This document shows, piece by piece, positions 50,932-61,755 of a stretch of 64,000 bases of DNA. The translations under genes were made by a program, and so were the position numbers. Source of the stretch: Candidatus Dormiibacter spiritus. Lineage in GTDB: Bacteria; Chloroflexota; Dormibacteria; Dormibacterales; Dormibacteraceae. Numbering within the stretch: position 1 is the stretch's first letter; each line of letters begins with the position of its first letter. A model generated the notes under the pieces. The model saw nothing but the letters and a program-made list of their open reading frames with translations, made no database searches and had not been told where the DNA came from. Location of the stretch: the NCBI GenBank assembly GCA_003244185.1, contig QHBT01000029.1, positions 62,001 through 126,000 on the forward strand. The letters are read 5' to 3'.

Positions 50932-51735
50932 ATGGGGTCGCCGGTCGTGGCTGGACTGCGGACGCTGGTCGTTATGCCGACGTACAACGAGCTGCCGAAC
51001 CTGGCGCGGGTGGTGGCGTCGATCCGGGCGCAGGGGTTCCAGGTGCTGGTGGTCGACGACAGCTCCCCCGACGGCACGGGCGAGCTGGCCGACCAGCTGG
51101 CGGCCGTCGATCCCGGAGTAGCCGTCCTCCATCGCGCCGGCAAGCTGGGCCTCGGCAGCGCCTATGTCGAAGGCTTTCGGCGCGGGCTCGCCCTCGACCA
51201 CGACCTGCTGGCCGGGATGGACGCCGACGGCTCCCATCCGGCATCAGTGCTGAGTGCGCTGGTCGAGGCGGCCGCGTCCGCTGGCGGGCTGGCGATCGGG
51301 TCCCGCTACGTCCGCGGTGGCGCCATTGCGGGCTGGAACCGGCGGCGTCGCTTCCTCTCCCACTCGGCCAACCTCTACTGCCGCCGCATTCTTGGGGTGC
51401 AGGTGCGGGACTCCACATCTGGGTTCCGGTGCTATCCGCGCGAGCTGCTGGAACGGATCGATCTGGACAAAGTGGTCTCCGACGGCTACGCGTTCCTGAT
51501 CGAGATGGTGTACCGATCGCTGCGGTTGGGTTATCCGGTGGTCGAGATCCCGATCCGCTTCGAGGACCGGCTGGCGGGCCGCTCGAAGGTGTCCACCGCC
51601 GAGATCCGCAAGGCAATCGCGTTGGTCCCGCGGCTGCGCTGGGAGCAGATGACCGGTTCTGGGCCGCAGCCCGCGAAGGCGCCGCCGGAACCGACTGAGC
51701 CGGCTACGCGGCAGGGCCCGGTAGCGCGGGAGTGA
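50932..51735 (+). CDS. polyprenol-phosphate mannosyltransferase-like GT2
   Basis: 267 residues. Dolichol-phosphate mannose synthase-like: VVMPTYNELPNLARVV, VLVVDDSSPDGTGELAD, LLAGMDADGSHPASVLSALV (DAD metal site), RDSTSGFRCYPRELLERID, and PVVEIPIRFEDRLAGRSKVS. It makes the lipid-linked sugar donor at the inner membrane face. The stop overlaps the next gene (GTGA), a GT-C enzyme that would use such a donor. ATG at 50932; a GTG one codon earlier is possible. Confidence 0.9.
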   Translation: MGSPVVAGLRTLVVMPTYNELPNLARVVASIRAQGFQVLVVDDSSPDGTGELADQLAAVDPGVAVLHRAGKLGLGSAYVEGFRRGLALDHDLLAGMDADGSHPASVLSALVEAAASAGGLAIGSRYVRGGAIAGWNRRRRFLSHSANLYCRRILGVQVRDSTSGFRCYPRELLERIDLDKVVSDGYAFLIEMVYRSLRLGYPVVEIPIRFEDRLAGRSKVSTAEIRKAIALVPRLRWEQMTGSGPQPAKAPPEPTEPATRQGPVARE

Positions 51736-53279
51736 CGACAGCCAGGCACCGGTTCCGGTGGGCGGCCGGGGTCATGCCGATGCTGCCGGTGGCGGCAGCG
51801 GCCGGGCTCGCCGTCTGGAGCCTGGGCTTCGGGCTGCCCTTCCTCTTCCGTTCGGATGAGGACGTGATGGTCGGCCGCTCGGTGCGGATGGTCGTCGAGC
51901 ACAGCCTCGACCCGCTCTTTTACAACTACCCGCCGCTAGGCTTCTATGTGTTTGCCGCGGCTGAGGCCGCTCTGAGCTTGGTGCCCGGCCAGCACCTGGG
52001 GCCGGCGACGCGGATCGATCCCAGCGCCGAATACCTGGCCGCCCGCGCCGTGTCCGCGGCTGCCCTGGTGGCCGCCACCGCCCTCGTCTATCGGGCCGGC
52101 CGATCGGCGTACGGCACGGCCGGCGGCGTTCTGGCCGCCACCTGCTTGGCGCTCGCCCCGCTGGCGGTCAGGCAGGCCCACTTCGCGACCACCGACAGCC
52201 TGGCGATGGCGCTGGTGGCGCTCACCTTCTGGGCCGGACAGCGGGCCAGCGGTCGCGGCGGCTTCCTGCTGGCGGGGATCGTCTGCGGCCTGGCGGCGGC
52301 GACCAAGTACACCTCCGCCGCCGCGGCCGTTTACCTCTTGGTCCTCGCTCTCGGCGGTCCCGACCGCTGGGGCCGGCTGCTGGCTGCTGCAGGGAGCGCA
52401 GCTCTTGCGTTCGCCGCTGTGTTCGTGCCCGCTGGTCACCCGCTCGACTTTCTCCGCGGCCTGGCTTTTCTCGGCGGCCGCGCCGGCCAGGAGTACGCGG
52501 GGCTGCCGCTGGGACTGGTCTACCACCCGACGGTCAGCCTGCCGTTCGGGCTCGGCTTGGGCAGCTACGCCCTGGCGCTTGCGGGGATTGTGGTGGCAGT
52601 GGTTCGACGAGCTCGCACCGACCTGGCGCTGCTCGCCTTTGTTGGCGCGTACTTCCTCGCCTCCGGCCTGACCCACGAGGTGTTCTTCCGGTATGCCCTG
52701 CCTCTGCTGCCGGCCCTGAGCGTTCTGGCCGGCGGCCTCGTGCGAGCCGTGCCCACCCGAGCCGGGGCGCAGGCGGCCGCGGGCGGGCTGGCGCTGTTGC
52801 TCCTGGCGCCGGCCGGCTACGCCTCGGTGACCACCGACCGGCTGCTGGGCGCCCAGGACACGCGTGAGCAGGCGGCGGGGTGGCTGCAAACGAACGCTCC
52901 TCCGGGCTCACAGATTCGGATCGGAACTTACTGGTGGCAGCCCTTCTACGGCGCCTCCGAGCTGGGTGAGGGTGGGCTGCACGCGATCTATGCCACCGGC
53001 AACCCGATAGTTGACAGCTTCCAGATGGGTCGCTACACGGACCGTTTTAACGTCAACCGTGAAGGGGCGCCCTGCTACGCACTGGCAGCCTCAGGTCCAC
53101 CCTGGCAATCCCCGCCCCGGGACACGGCGTCAGCGCCGGCAGCGATCTTCAAGCCCTACACAGGTGATTCGCCCGTGGGCGCCGTTTACGACCCGATCGA
53201 CTCCTTCTACCTGCCGATCTGGGGCTTCGCCAGCCTCGATCGGCCCGGGCCGGCCGTGGTGATCGAGGCCTGTGGCTAG
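51732..53279 (+). CDS. GT-C glycosyltransferase (PMT/ArnT-like membrane protein)
   Basis: 515 residues, about ten or more membrane helices. First extracytoplasmic loop has the catalytic acidic pair (RSDEDVMVGRSVRMVVEHSL, then DPLFYNYPPLGFY), the signature of protein mannosyl- or polyprenyl-linked sugar transferases; ATKYTSAAAAVYLLVLAL and similar helices follow, then a soluble C-terminal region of about 120 residues. GTG start overlapping the preceding gene. Likely transfers a sugar from the lipid donor to a protein or wall glycan. Confidence 0.85.
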   Translation: MTTARHRFRWAAGVMPMLPVAAAAGLAVWSLGFGLPFLFRSDEDVMVGRSVRMVVEHSLDPLFYNYPPLGFYVFAAAEAALSLVPGQHLGPATRIDPSAEYLAARAVSAAALVAATALVYRAGRSAYGTAGGVLAATCLALAPLAVRQAHFATTDSLAMALVALTFWAGQRASGRGGFLLAGIVCGLAAATKYTSAAAAVYLLVLALGGPDRWGRLLAAAGSAALAFAAVFVPAGHPLDFLRGLAFLGGRAGQEYAGLPLGLVYHPTVSLPFGLGLGSYALALAGIVVAVVRRARTDLALLAFVGAYFLASGLTHEVFFRYALPLLPALSVLAGGLVRAVPTRAGAQAAAGGLALLLLAPAGYASVTTDRLLGAQDTREQAAGWLQTNAPPGSQIRIGTYWWQPFYGASELGEGGLHAIYATGNPIVDSFQMGRYTDRFNVNREGAPCYALAASGPPWQSPPRDTASAPAAIFKPYTGDSPVGAVYDPIDSFYLPIWGFASLDRPGPAVVIEACG

Positions 53280-53320
53280 CGAAGGGGCCTACTTCGCCGG
53301 CATGGAAGTACATTTGCAAG

Positions 53321-56053
<2,733 letters not shown>

Positions 56054-56072
56054 GCTAAGGCGGCGCCTCACT

Positions 56073-56096
56073 GGGAGCCACGGCTCTGCGGCTCCC
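56073..56096 (+). terminator. hairpin after acnA
   Basis: GGGAGCC and GGCTCCC pair around a 10-base loop, 20 bases after the acnA stop. No T-run follows, so it may be a weak or factor-dependent terminator. Confidence 0.5.
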
Positions 56097-56252
56097 TCGC
56101 TCTCGAAAAGCAACCCGATCTGGATCACCGAGTCGGCGGGAGTAGAACTTATTCGCCCTCATCAGCACCATTTGAGTGCTGGCCTGTCCATTTTGACCCG
56201 CGGTCTTCGTCGTAGGTGCAGGATCAACGTTTATCACCTAGGAGGAACCGAC

Positions 56253-56597
56253 ATGAAGTACATGCTCTTGTTGACCCGCGGCGAGTGGGAGGACACCGGC
56301 CCTGAGGACGAACGGCAGAGGATCTATGCCGAGATCGGCGAGTGGTGGGCCAAGCTCGCCTCTCAGGGAAAGATGGTCGGAGGCCATCAGCTCCAACCGC
56401 CGCACACCGCGACGACGCTGGTTCTGAACGCCCGCCGGGAGGCGACCGTCGTTGACGGGCCGTTCATGGAAGCCAAGGAGTCAGTTGGTGGCTATGGCAT
56501 CCTGGAAGCCGCCGACCTCGACGAGGCGCTGACCATTGCTCGGACCTTCCCCTCGCCGAGCAGCAAGGTGGAGGTCAGACCTGTCATCCAGCGCTAG
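56253..56597 (+). CDS. YciI-family (DGPF) protein
   Basis: 114 residues: MKYMLLLTRGEWED, VGGHQLQPPHTATTLVL, VVDGPFMEAKESVGGYGILE. The DGPF/YCII family, commonly encoded beside large ECF sigma factors as here. AGGAGG lies nine bases before the ATG. The C-terminus overlaps the start of the sigma gene. Role unknown, possibly a sensor or modulator of the sigma factor. Confidence 0.92.
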   Translation: MKYMLLLTRGEWEDTGPEDERQRIYAEIGEWWAKLASQGKMVGGHQLQPPHTATTLVLNARREATVVDGPFMEAKESVGGYGILEAADLDEALTIARTFPSPSSKVEVRPVIQR

Positions 56598-57843
56598 TAC
56601 AACCAGCAGCGAGGTCTCGCTCGAGCGAGTCTTCCGAGAGGAGGCGGGCCGGCTCACAGCGAGCCTGGTCCGCATTCTCGGCGACTTCGACCTGGCGGAG
56701 GACCTGGTCTCCGAAGCGCTGCTCGAGGCCCTCGAGCACTGGCCCAGGGATGGCGTGCCGGAGCGGCCTGGCGCCTGGCTCCTGACGACAGCGCGCCGCA
56801 AGGGCTTGGACCGGCTTCGGCGTGACGCCAAGCAGCGCGCGAAGCTCGAACTGATCGGCGCCCTGCCTGAGCGCCCGCGGCGGGAAGCCGACGATCGCCT
56901 GCGGCTCATCTTCACCTGCTGTCACCCGGCCCTCGCCCGGGAGGCCCAGGTCGCCCTCACGCTGCGCGCCGTGGTGGGCCTCACGACTCCCGAGATCGCC
57001 CGAGCCTTTATCGTGCCTGAGCCGACGCTCGCCAAGCGGATTGTGCGAGCCAAGCGCAAGATTGTCGACGCCGGCATCCCCTACCGACTGCCAGGTCCAG
57101 AAGACCTTCGGCCGCGACTCGACGAGGTGCTCACAGTGCTCTACATGGTCTTCAACGAAGGCCATCTCGCCACTGGCGGTGACGCGCCCGTCCGCCACGA
57201 CCTGGCCCGCGATGCCGAGTGGCTGGCTGAGCTGCTGATACGTCTGCTGCCCGACGTGCCTGAGCCCCTGGGTCTGCTCGCCCTGATCCGCCTTCATCTC
57301 GCTCGCTGGTCTGCGCGACTTGACGGTCAGGGCCGGCTGGTGCTGCTGGAGCATCAGGACCGCTCGCTCTGGGATCGACGGGCAATCGCCGAGGCGGTCC
57401 GGCTCATCCATCGCGCCGCAGCGCTTCACCGCCTGGGCCCCTACCAGGTGCAGGCGGCGATCGCCGCTGTGCACTGCGAGGGGCCGACTTGGGAAGAGAC
57501 CGACTGGCGGGAGATCCTCGGTCTCTACACCATGCTCTTGGCACTCGATCCATCGCCCGTGGTGAGGCTCAACCGGGCGATAGCGCGGAGCCATGTCGAA
57601 GGTCCTGGGAAGGCCCTGGCCGAGATCGACGAGGTCCGAAACCGGCTTGACAACTACCATCTCCTTCACGCGACCCGCGCAGTGCTGCTGCGCGATTTGG
57701 GTCGGGAGGCGGAGGCTGTCGCTGCCGGCCGGCGCGCATCGGCCCTGACTTCAAACTCGGCTGAGCAGGCTCTCCTCGAGCGGCGCCTCGCTAAAGACGT
57801 GGACAGCCTCGCCAACGCTGGGAAGGTAGCCGACGGCGCCTGA
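56581..57843 (+). CDS. large ECF sigma factor (DUF6596 type), apparent CTG start
   Basis: About 420 residues. Sigma regions 2 and 4 at the N-terminus (ILGDFDLAEDLVSEALLEAL, RPGAWLLTTARRKGLDRLRR, VALTLRAVVGLTTPEIARAF, VPEPTLAKRIVRAKRKI) are followed by the long C-terminal domain of this group (LYMVFNEGHLATGG, IRLHLARWSARLDGQGRLVL, LNRAIARSHVEGPGKALAEI). The YciI partner overlaps it. Between the YciI reading frame and region 2 there is no ATG, GTG or TTG near a ribosome-binding site, but GGAGG stands six bases before an in-frame CTG at 56581. An ATG at 56536 is possible but deep in yciI. Confidence 0.88.
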   Translation: MSSSASTTSSEVSLERVFREEAGRLTASLVRILGDFDLAEDLVSEALLEALEHWPRDGVPERPGAWLLTTARRKGLDRLRRDAKQRAKLELIGALPERPRREADDRLRLIFTCCHPALAREAQVALTLRAVVGLTTPEIARAFIVPEPTLAKRIVRAKRKIVDAGIPYRLPGPEDLRPRLDEVLTVLYMVFNEGHLATGGDAPVRHDLARDAEWLAELLIRLLPDVPEPLGLLALIRLHLARWSARLDGQGRLVLLEHQDRSLWDRRAIAEAVRLIHRAAALHRLGPYQVQAAIAAVHCEGPTWEETDWREILGLYTMLLALDPSPVVRLNRAIARSHVEGPGKALAEIDEVRNRLDNYHLLHATRAVLLRDLGREAEAVAAGRRASALTSNSAEQALLERRLAKDVDSLANAGKVADGA

Positions 57844-57904
57844 GCGTAATCTCCGAGACTTACGCCGTCGGCTACTTCAGAACTAGTGTTGTAAGCTAGG
57901 TGCC

Positions 57905-58471
57905 ATGGATATGGCAAAGCGCAACTTCAGTGACATAGTCCGCCGCAGCGGTGAGGTACTGAAGGTCAGTGAGTCAGGCCAGGACGTGCTGCTCCAACGC
58001 CGGGACGGAGCTGACCTGATGCTTGTGGAGGCTAAGCGCGAAGAAGGCATTCGGGACAGCCTGCGCACCGCCGCCTCCCTGCTGCTGGCGGGGCTGGAGG
58101 GTGACGCTGCGCGGAAAGCATTGACTGCCAAGGCGCCCGGCACGCTGCCCTGGCTGCGGCTGCTACCGGTGGAATGGCACGCGCAGTTCCTGCGCGAGTT
58201 TGCTGAGACGGCCCAAGCCGCCGTCGACACTGGAGCGTTCGGGGCGCTGGGCCAACTCGAGCGCAGCTGGAACGTCACGGCCCGGCTATATGCTGAGCCG
58301 GCCATGCGGGAGTGGCTGCTGGAACCCATCGAGATCAACCCTGAATACGGCCACCACCGCCTTCGCGAGCGGAAGAATCTGAGCGGGCAACGCCAGCCGA
58401 AGGCAACCGCCAGTGCGCGCCCTGGGAAGCCAGGCCGCCGCCGATTGGGAAGTCAAGCCCAGCCGGCGTGA
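57905..58471 (+). CDS. Phd/YefM-like antitoxin with extended C-terminal domain (DUF6247-like)
   Basis: 188 residues. The first about 45 residues (AKRNFSDIVRRSGEVLKVSE, DVLLQRRDGADLMLVEA) match the Phd/YefM pattern: short helix, strand, helix with a hydrophobic LML core. The C-terminal part (LPWLRLLPVEWHAQFLREFA, ERSWNVTARLYAEPAMREWL) resembles a conserved actinobacterial extension found on such proteins, and ends in a basic tail. GTGA overlap with the following gene. TAAGCT lies seven bases before the ATG. Antitoxin role inferred from family and context. Confidence 0.72.
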   Translation: MDMAKRNFSDIVRRSGEVLKVSESGQDVLLQRRDGADLMLVEAKREEGIRDSLRTAASLLLAGLEGDAARKALTAKAPGTLPWLRLLPVEWHAQFLREFAETAQAAVDTGAFGALGQLERSWNVTARLYAEPAMREWLLEPIEINPEYGHHRLRERKNLSGQRQPKATASARPGKPGRRRLGSQAQPA

Positions 58472-58770
58472 GCGTCGAGCGCTGGCGCGTCACCTGGGCC
58501 GGCGCCGAGGCGGAAACCCAGTGGCAGGCCGGCGAGGCTGCGTATCCGACACAGGCCGCCGAGGCTTGGCTGCAGCTGGAGTCCAACCCCTTGGCCCACG
58601 GCCTCAGCCTGCCCTCGCCGGCCGCCCAGGTGATTGTCATGGGCAGGCCCATGAGCAAGCGGCTACTCTGGCTCACGCCTGATGTGGTGGTGGGCTTTGC
58701 AGTCGACCTGGCAGAGCGGGAGGTCTGGATTCTGACTGTGCGAAAGTATCCCAGCGGAACAGTGTTCTGA
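58468..58770 (+). CDS. 100-residue protein, weak RelE/ParE-like toxin candidate
   Basis: Compact protein (WRVTWAGAEAETQWQAGEA, AAEAWLQLESNPLAHGLSLP, KRLLWLTPDVVVGFAVDLAE, REVWILTVRKYPSG). The helix-then-antiparallel-strand order and the final strand carrying K/R fit RelE/ParE toxins, but the similarity is loose and no catalytic set can be confirmed. GTG start overlapping the Phd-like gene; its stop is one base from the next GTG. It could instead be a small partner of unknown fold. Confidence 0.5.
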   Translation: MSVERWRVTWAGAEAETQWQAGEAAYPTQAAEAWLQLESNPLAHGLSLPSPAAQVIVMGRPMSKRLLWLTPDVVVGFAVDLAEREVWILTVRKYPSGTVF

Positions 58771-58771
58771 G

Positions 58772-59281
58772 GTGGAGCTGGCGCAGCTGCAGGCCGTCTA
58801 TCAGGAGCTTTCACGCGGCGTCGACGCTCGGGTCCAGAACTTGCGGGCGCTGCAGCAGAGAGCTGCCACGGGAGCCGCTGCAACTGGCATCCTTCTGGGA
58901 CTGCTGGCTTCTGAGCGCTCGGCTCGGCCGGCCTTCATCTGGTTGGTGAGCCTGCTTGCGATACTGACCCTGCTGGCCGGTCTCTACTGCGCCGCGAAAG
59001 CGCTCTGGCCGCGACGCCTTCAGATCCGATGGCCTCTGCTGCCGCCCGCCTCCAGCGAGCTGTTCACTCTCGAGGCATATCTGGAGTCGTCGCCGAGCGA
59101 CCTTCTGCGCGGCTTCTGCGAGCAGCTCTTCGATCAGCTGTACTCGGCTGAGCTTCAGGAATCCGAGGCGGACGTGGAGCGCTGGGTGCGGCGGCAGGCG
59201 CTCTGTCTGGCTGGGGGCTTCGGCCTCGTCCTGCTGGTCGCCCTCGCGGTGACATTGACCAACTCGGCCCTCAGGTTCTGA
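58772..59281 (+). CDS. membrane protein, third gene of the toxin-antitoxin-like operon
   Basis: 169 residues: N-terminal helix, two adjacent membrane helices (AATGILLGLLAS and FIWLVSLLAILTLLAGLYCA), a soluble middle part of about 60 residues (LEAYLESSPSDLLRGFCEQL, YSAELQESEADVERWV) and a C-terminal membrane helix (FGLVLLVALAVTL). The layout loosely recalls SLATT or PycTM-type defence effectors, but no family is recognised. One-base spacing from the preceding stop makes co-expression almost certain. Hairpins follow. Confidence 0.7.
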   Translation: MELAQLQAVYQELSRGVDARVQNLRALQQRAATGAAATGILLGLLASERSARPAFIWLVSLLAILTLLAGLYCAAKALWPRRLQIRWPLLPPASSELFTLEAYLESSPSDLLRGFCEQLFDQLYSAELQESEADVERWVRRQALCLAGGFGLVLLVALAVTLTNSALRF

Positions 59282-59284
59282 GCG

Positions 59285-59310
59285 GTCAGGGGAGTCACGC
59301 CTCCCCTGAC
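59285..59310 (+). terminator. hairpin after the three-gene operon
   Basis: Perfect 10-bp stem GTCAGGGGAG / CTCCCCTGAC with loop TCACGC, four bases after the stop codon. No T-run; likely an RNA end or protective structure. Confidence 0.6.
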
Positions 59311-59330
59311 AGACCTCCGCTCCCCTGACT

Positions 59331-59353
59331 CTCGCCGGCCGTCAGCCGGCGAG
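59331..59353 (+). terminator. second hairpin of the operon 3' region
   Basis: Perfect 9-bp stem CTCGCCGGC / GCCGGCGAG with a five-base loop, 20 bp after the first hairpin and followed by TTGC. The two together probably end the operon message. Confidence 0.5.
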
Positions 59354-59414
59354 TTGCAACACCCAGAGTTTCCGCCTCCTGGCAAGCCGGACCGGGAGTC
59401 CTCCCCCTGACTGC

Positions 59415-59582
59415 TCAGTTGTAGCAGCGGACCAGCTGCACCATCACCGACTCCTGGGCAAAGGCCGCCTGGGGTCGCTCGCCGGCCTGAACCCGCTCCG
59501 CCGCCCGACGGCACGCAGCTTCGTCCAGCTCCGCAAAGCTCCTGCGTAGCTGGTCGTAAGTCTCTCGTTCCTGTTCCATCAT
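59415..59582 (-). CDS. small ORF of 55 residues
   Basis: Reads MMEQERETYDQLRRSFAELD then EAACRRAAERVQAGERPQAA and a last 15 residues ending in CYN. Mostly helical and charged; two cysteines. AGAGGTAG lies just before the double ATG and could be a ribosome-binding site. It sits alone on the minus strand in a 549-bp gap, below a strong terminator-like hairpin. I recognise no family; codon use looks like the neighbours. Confidence 0.5.
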   Translation of the reverse strand: MMEQERETYDQLRRSFAELDEAACRRAAERVQAGERPQAAFAQESVMVQLVRCYN

Positions 59583-59610
59583 GTCTACCTCTGGCTGATC
59601 CTGATAACAA

Positions 59611-59644
59611 AGAACCCCGCCCCAGTCAACTGAGGCGGGGTTCT
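59611..59644 (-). terminator. strong hairpin with T-rich tail on the minus strand, upstream of the 55-residue ORF
   Basis: Perfect 11-bp stem AGAACCCCGCC / GGCGGGGTTCT. On the minus strand it is followed by TTGTTATC, as in an intrinsic terminator; the ORF ATG comes about 30 bases later. With no gene on the minus strand upstream, it may be an attenuator for the small ORF or a stop for antisense transcription from the pucR promoter. Confidence 0.65.
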
Positions 59645-59780
59645 CCGGGCCGCTCCTACGGCACTGGCAAACCCGCCTTTCTAATCAGGAGCCCAAGCCG
59701 GAGCTCGACGATCGGTGAGATGCGGGAGACTGCCATCGCGCTTCAGGTTAGGACTGCCTGGAGGGAACGGATAGGCAGCG

Positions 59781-59819
59781 GTTGACAATCAACATCTTCC
59801 GGCTTTGTGTGGCGAACAC
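59781..59819. promoter_or_regulatory. inverted repeats upstream of pucR-type gene
   Basis: GTTGA-CAA-TCAAC (59781-59793, containing a TTGACA) and GTGT-GGCGA-ACAC (59807-59819) lie within 50 bp of the ATG; CATAAT follows at 59820-59825, five bases from the start. Possible promoter and autoregulatory sites; inferred. Confidence 0.4.
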
Positions 59820-59830
59820 CATAATTAGGC

Positions 59831-61630
59831 ATGGTCACCTCTGCCCGCGAACCTGAGTCTGGGGAGGAGCCGCGGATCCCGCCCCCCACGCTGCGTCAGG
59901 CCATGCACTTCGACGGCCTCTCGCAGGCGGTCTTGGTCGGCGGCGGCGCCGGTCTCGACAGGTCGATCGAGTGGGTCCGCGTGATGGAGACACCAGAGAC
60001 AGAGGACCGGTTGCGCCCGCACGACCTGCTGCTCACCACAGGTTTCCGCCTCCAGGAAGACGTCGACGCTCTGACGCGCCTTGTCAGCAAGATCGCGGCA
60101 GCGGGAGGCTCAGGCCTCGTCGTGAAGCTCGGCCGCTCCCTGACGCAGCTGCCGCCCGAGATGGTCAGGGAGGCGGACCACCTCGGCATCCCGCTCCTGA
60201 CTGTCGGCGAGGAGGTGGCTTGGGCAGATCTGATGGAGCCGCTGTTGGAGCGCATCATCAACGCCGAGCACTGGCGGCTGAAGCGCTCGCTCGATATCCA
60301 TCGCCGCTTCACCGAGCTGCTCCTCGACGGCAAGGGCGTGAGCGAGATCTGCCGCACGTTGGCGGAACTGCTGGGCAGCCCGGTCTCGGTCGAGGACGCC
60401 TCCTTCCATCTGCTGGCTCACGCGGGTGGCAGCGTTGACGCTCACCGGCGGGAGACCATCCACCACCACGGCACCCCGCCCAGGGTGCTCTACGACCCCG
60501 AGATCCAGAGCGTCCTCCGCCAGGTTGCCGAGCACAGGCATCCCATGAAGGTGCAGGCTTTCCCCCACCTCGGAATGCAGCGGCCGCGCATCATCGCGCC
60601 GATCATGGCCGCCCGGGAACTGCTGGGCGTCATCTCCATCTTGGACCAGCCACCCGACAACGAGGAACTCGCCTACATGGCCGTCGAGCAGGCGGCTCTG
60701 GTCATGGCTTTCGCCCTGACCAAGGAGCGAGAGGTGGCGGAGGCTGAAGAGCATGTGCGGGGCGAGTTCGTCGACGACCTGATCCACGGCACCTACGGGG
60801 ACGAGCCGGCCGCCCAGCGGCGTTCCCGGCACCTGCGCTACCCGCTGCTTGGGCGCCACGTCGTGCTGGTCACTGATGTCGACGACTTTCGGGCCTTCCT
60901 GCGCAATCGGAACCTGACTGAGGAGTCGATCCAAGCGGTGAAGCGCGAGCTGTACCGGCGCGTCTCAGGCGTTGTGCGCGCTTCTCATCCCCGCGCTCTC
61001 CTCCAAGCCCGCTCCGATAGCGTCGTCGCGCTGATTCCGCTCGGCCCCGAACCCGGCGACCCGCAGGCTCGCCTGCGCGCCCTGGCGGTCCAGGTCCGTG
61101 AAGCGCTCGGCGACTGGCGGCCGGGTTTTACAGTCTCCGTCGGTTACTCAGCGGCGGTCGAGGCCCCGGCCGGTGTCGCGACCGCTCACCGGGAGGTGCG
61201 GGCCGTGATGGACACACTGGCCCGCTTCCGGCGCTGGGCGCAGATCGTCGCCGTGCCGGAGCTGGGTCTGACGGGGCTCCTGGCCGGCGTCAGCCCTGAC
61301 CGCCTGGTGGAGTTCTCTCAACGCTATCTCGGCACGCTGGTCGAGTACGACGCGGAACGGGGCGCCGACCTGGTGGCGACGCTCAAGGCGTACCTGGAGC
61401 AAGGTGAGCAGCAGGCGGCGGCCCGCCGGCTCCGGATCCACACCAACACGCTCCGCTATCGGTTGGAGCGGATCCGTGAGATCACCGGCTCCTCCCTGGA
61501 GGATCCCGAGATTCGGCTCAACCTCACGGTCGCGCTGCGGGTGCACAGCTTGCTCGGCGACGGCCGGGACAGGCGAAGAAGAGAGGGACGGCAGGCGTCC
61601 CCTTCTGCAGCCCCAGCGCGTCCTGCTTGA
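59831..61630 (+). CDS. PucR/CdaR-family transcriptional regulator
   Basis: 599 residues in the PucR layout: N-terminal PucR domain about 20-150 (VETP-type segment WVRVMETPETEDRLRPHDLL, then LLTTGFRLQEDVDALTRLVS), a GAF-like middle (LAELLGSPVSVEDASFHLLA, IIAPIMAARELLGVISILDQ), CdaR GGDEF-like domain (FTVSVGYSAAVEAPAGVATA), and C-terminal HTH_30 (LRIHTNTLRYRLERIREITG). Such regulators control purine, polyamine or aromatic catabolism genes. The EamA transporter gene follows in the same direction after 125 bp. Confidence 0.92.
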   Translation: MVTSAREPESGEEPRIPPPTLRQAMHFDGLSQAVLVGGGAGLDRSIEWVRVMETPETEDRLRPHDLLLTTGFRLQEDVDALTRLVSKIAAAGGSGLVVKLGRSLTQLPPEMVREADHLGIPLLTVGEEVAWADLMEPLLERIINAEHWRLKRSLDIHRRFTELLLDGKGVSEICRTLAELLGSPVSVEDASFHLLAHAGGSVDAHRRETIHHHGTPPRVLYDPEIQSVLRQVAEHRHPMKVQAFPHLGMQRPRIIAPIMAARELLGVISILDQPPDNEELAYMAVEQAALVMAFALTKEREVAEAEEHVRGEFVDDLIHGTYGDEPAAQRRSRHLRYPLLGRHVVLVTDVDDFRAFLRNRNLTEESIQAVKRELYRRVSGVVRASHPRALLQARSDSVVALIPLGPEPGDPQARLRALAVQVREALGDWRPGFTVSVGYSAAVEAPAGVATAHREVRAVMDTLARFRRWAQIVAVPELGLTGLLAGVSPDRLVEFSQRYLGTLVEYDAERGADLVATLKAYLEQGEQQAAARRLRIHTNTLRYRLERIREITGSSLEDPEIRLNLTVALRVHSLLGDGRDRRRREGRQASPSAAPARPA

Positions 61631-61755
61631 GGTTTTGCGCTGCCCGAACCGGCTCGTGAGTGAAATCGCCGCTGCCTCCGGATCGGCGATTTGGGTGCGG
61701 GCCAGGTTGAACTGGACCGCCCCAACGTGGCGCCCAGCCGCAGCCGACGGCTGAG

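Noticed and set aside
59370-59410. GGGAGTCCTCCCCC with GGACCGG nearby looked like another end of the 300-bp repeat.
   Set aside because: Order and spacing of the two blocks do not match either arm, and no second arm is found within 400 bp.
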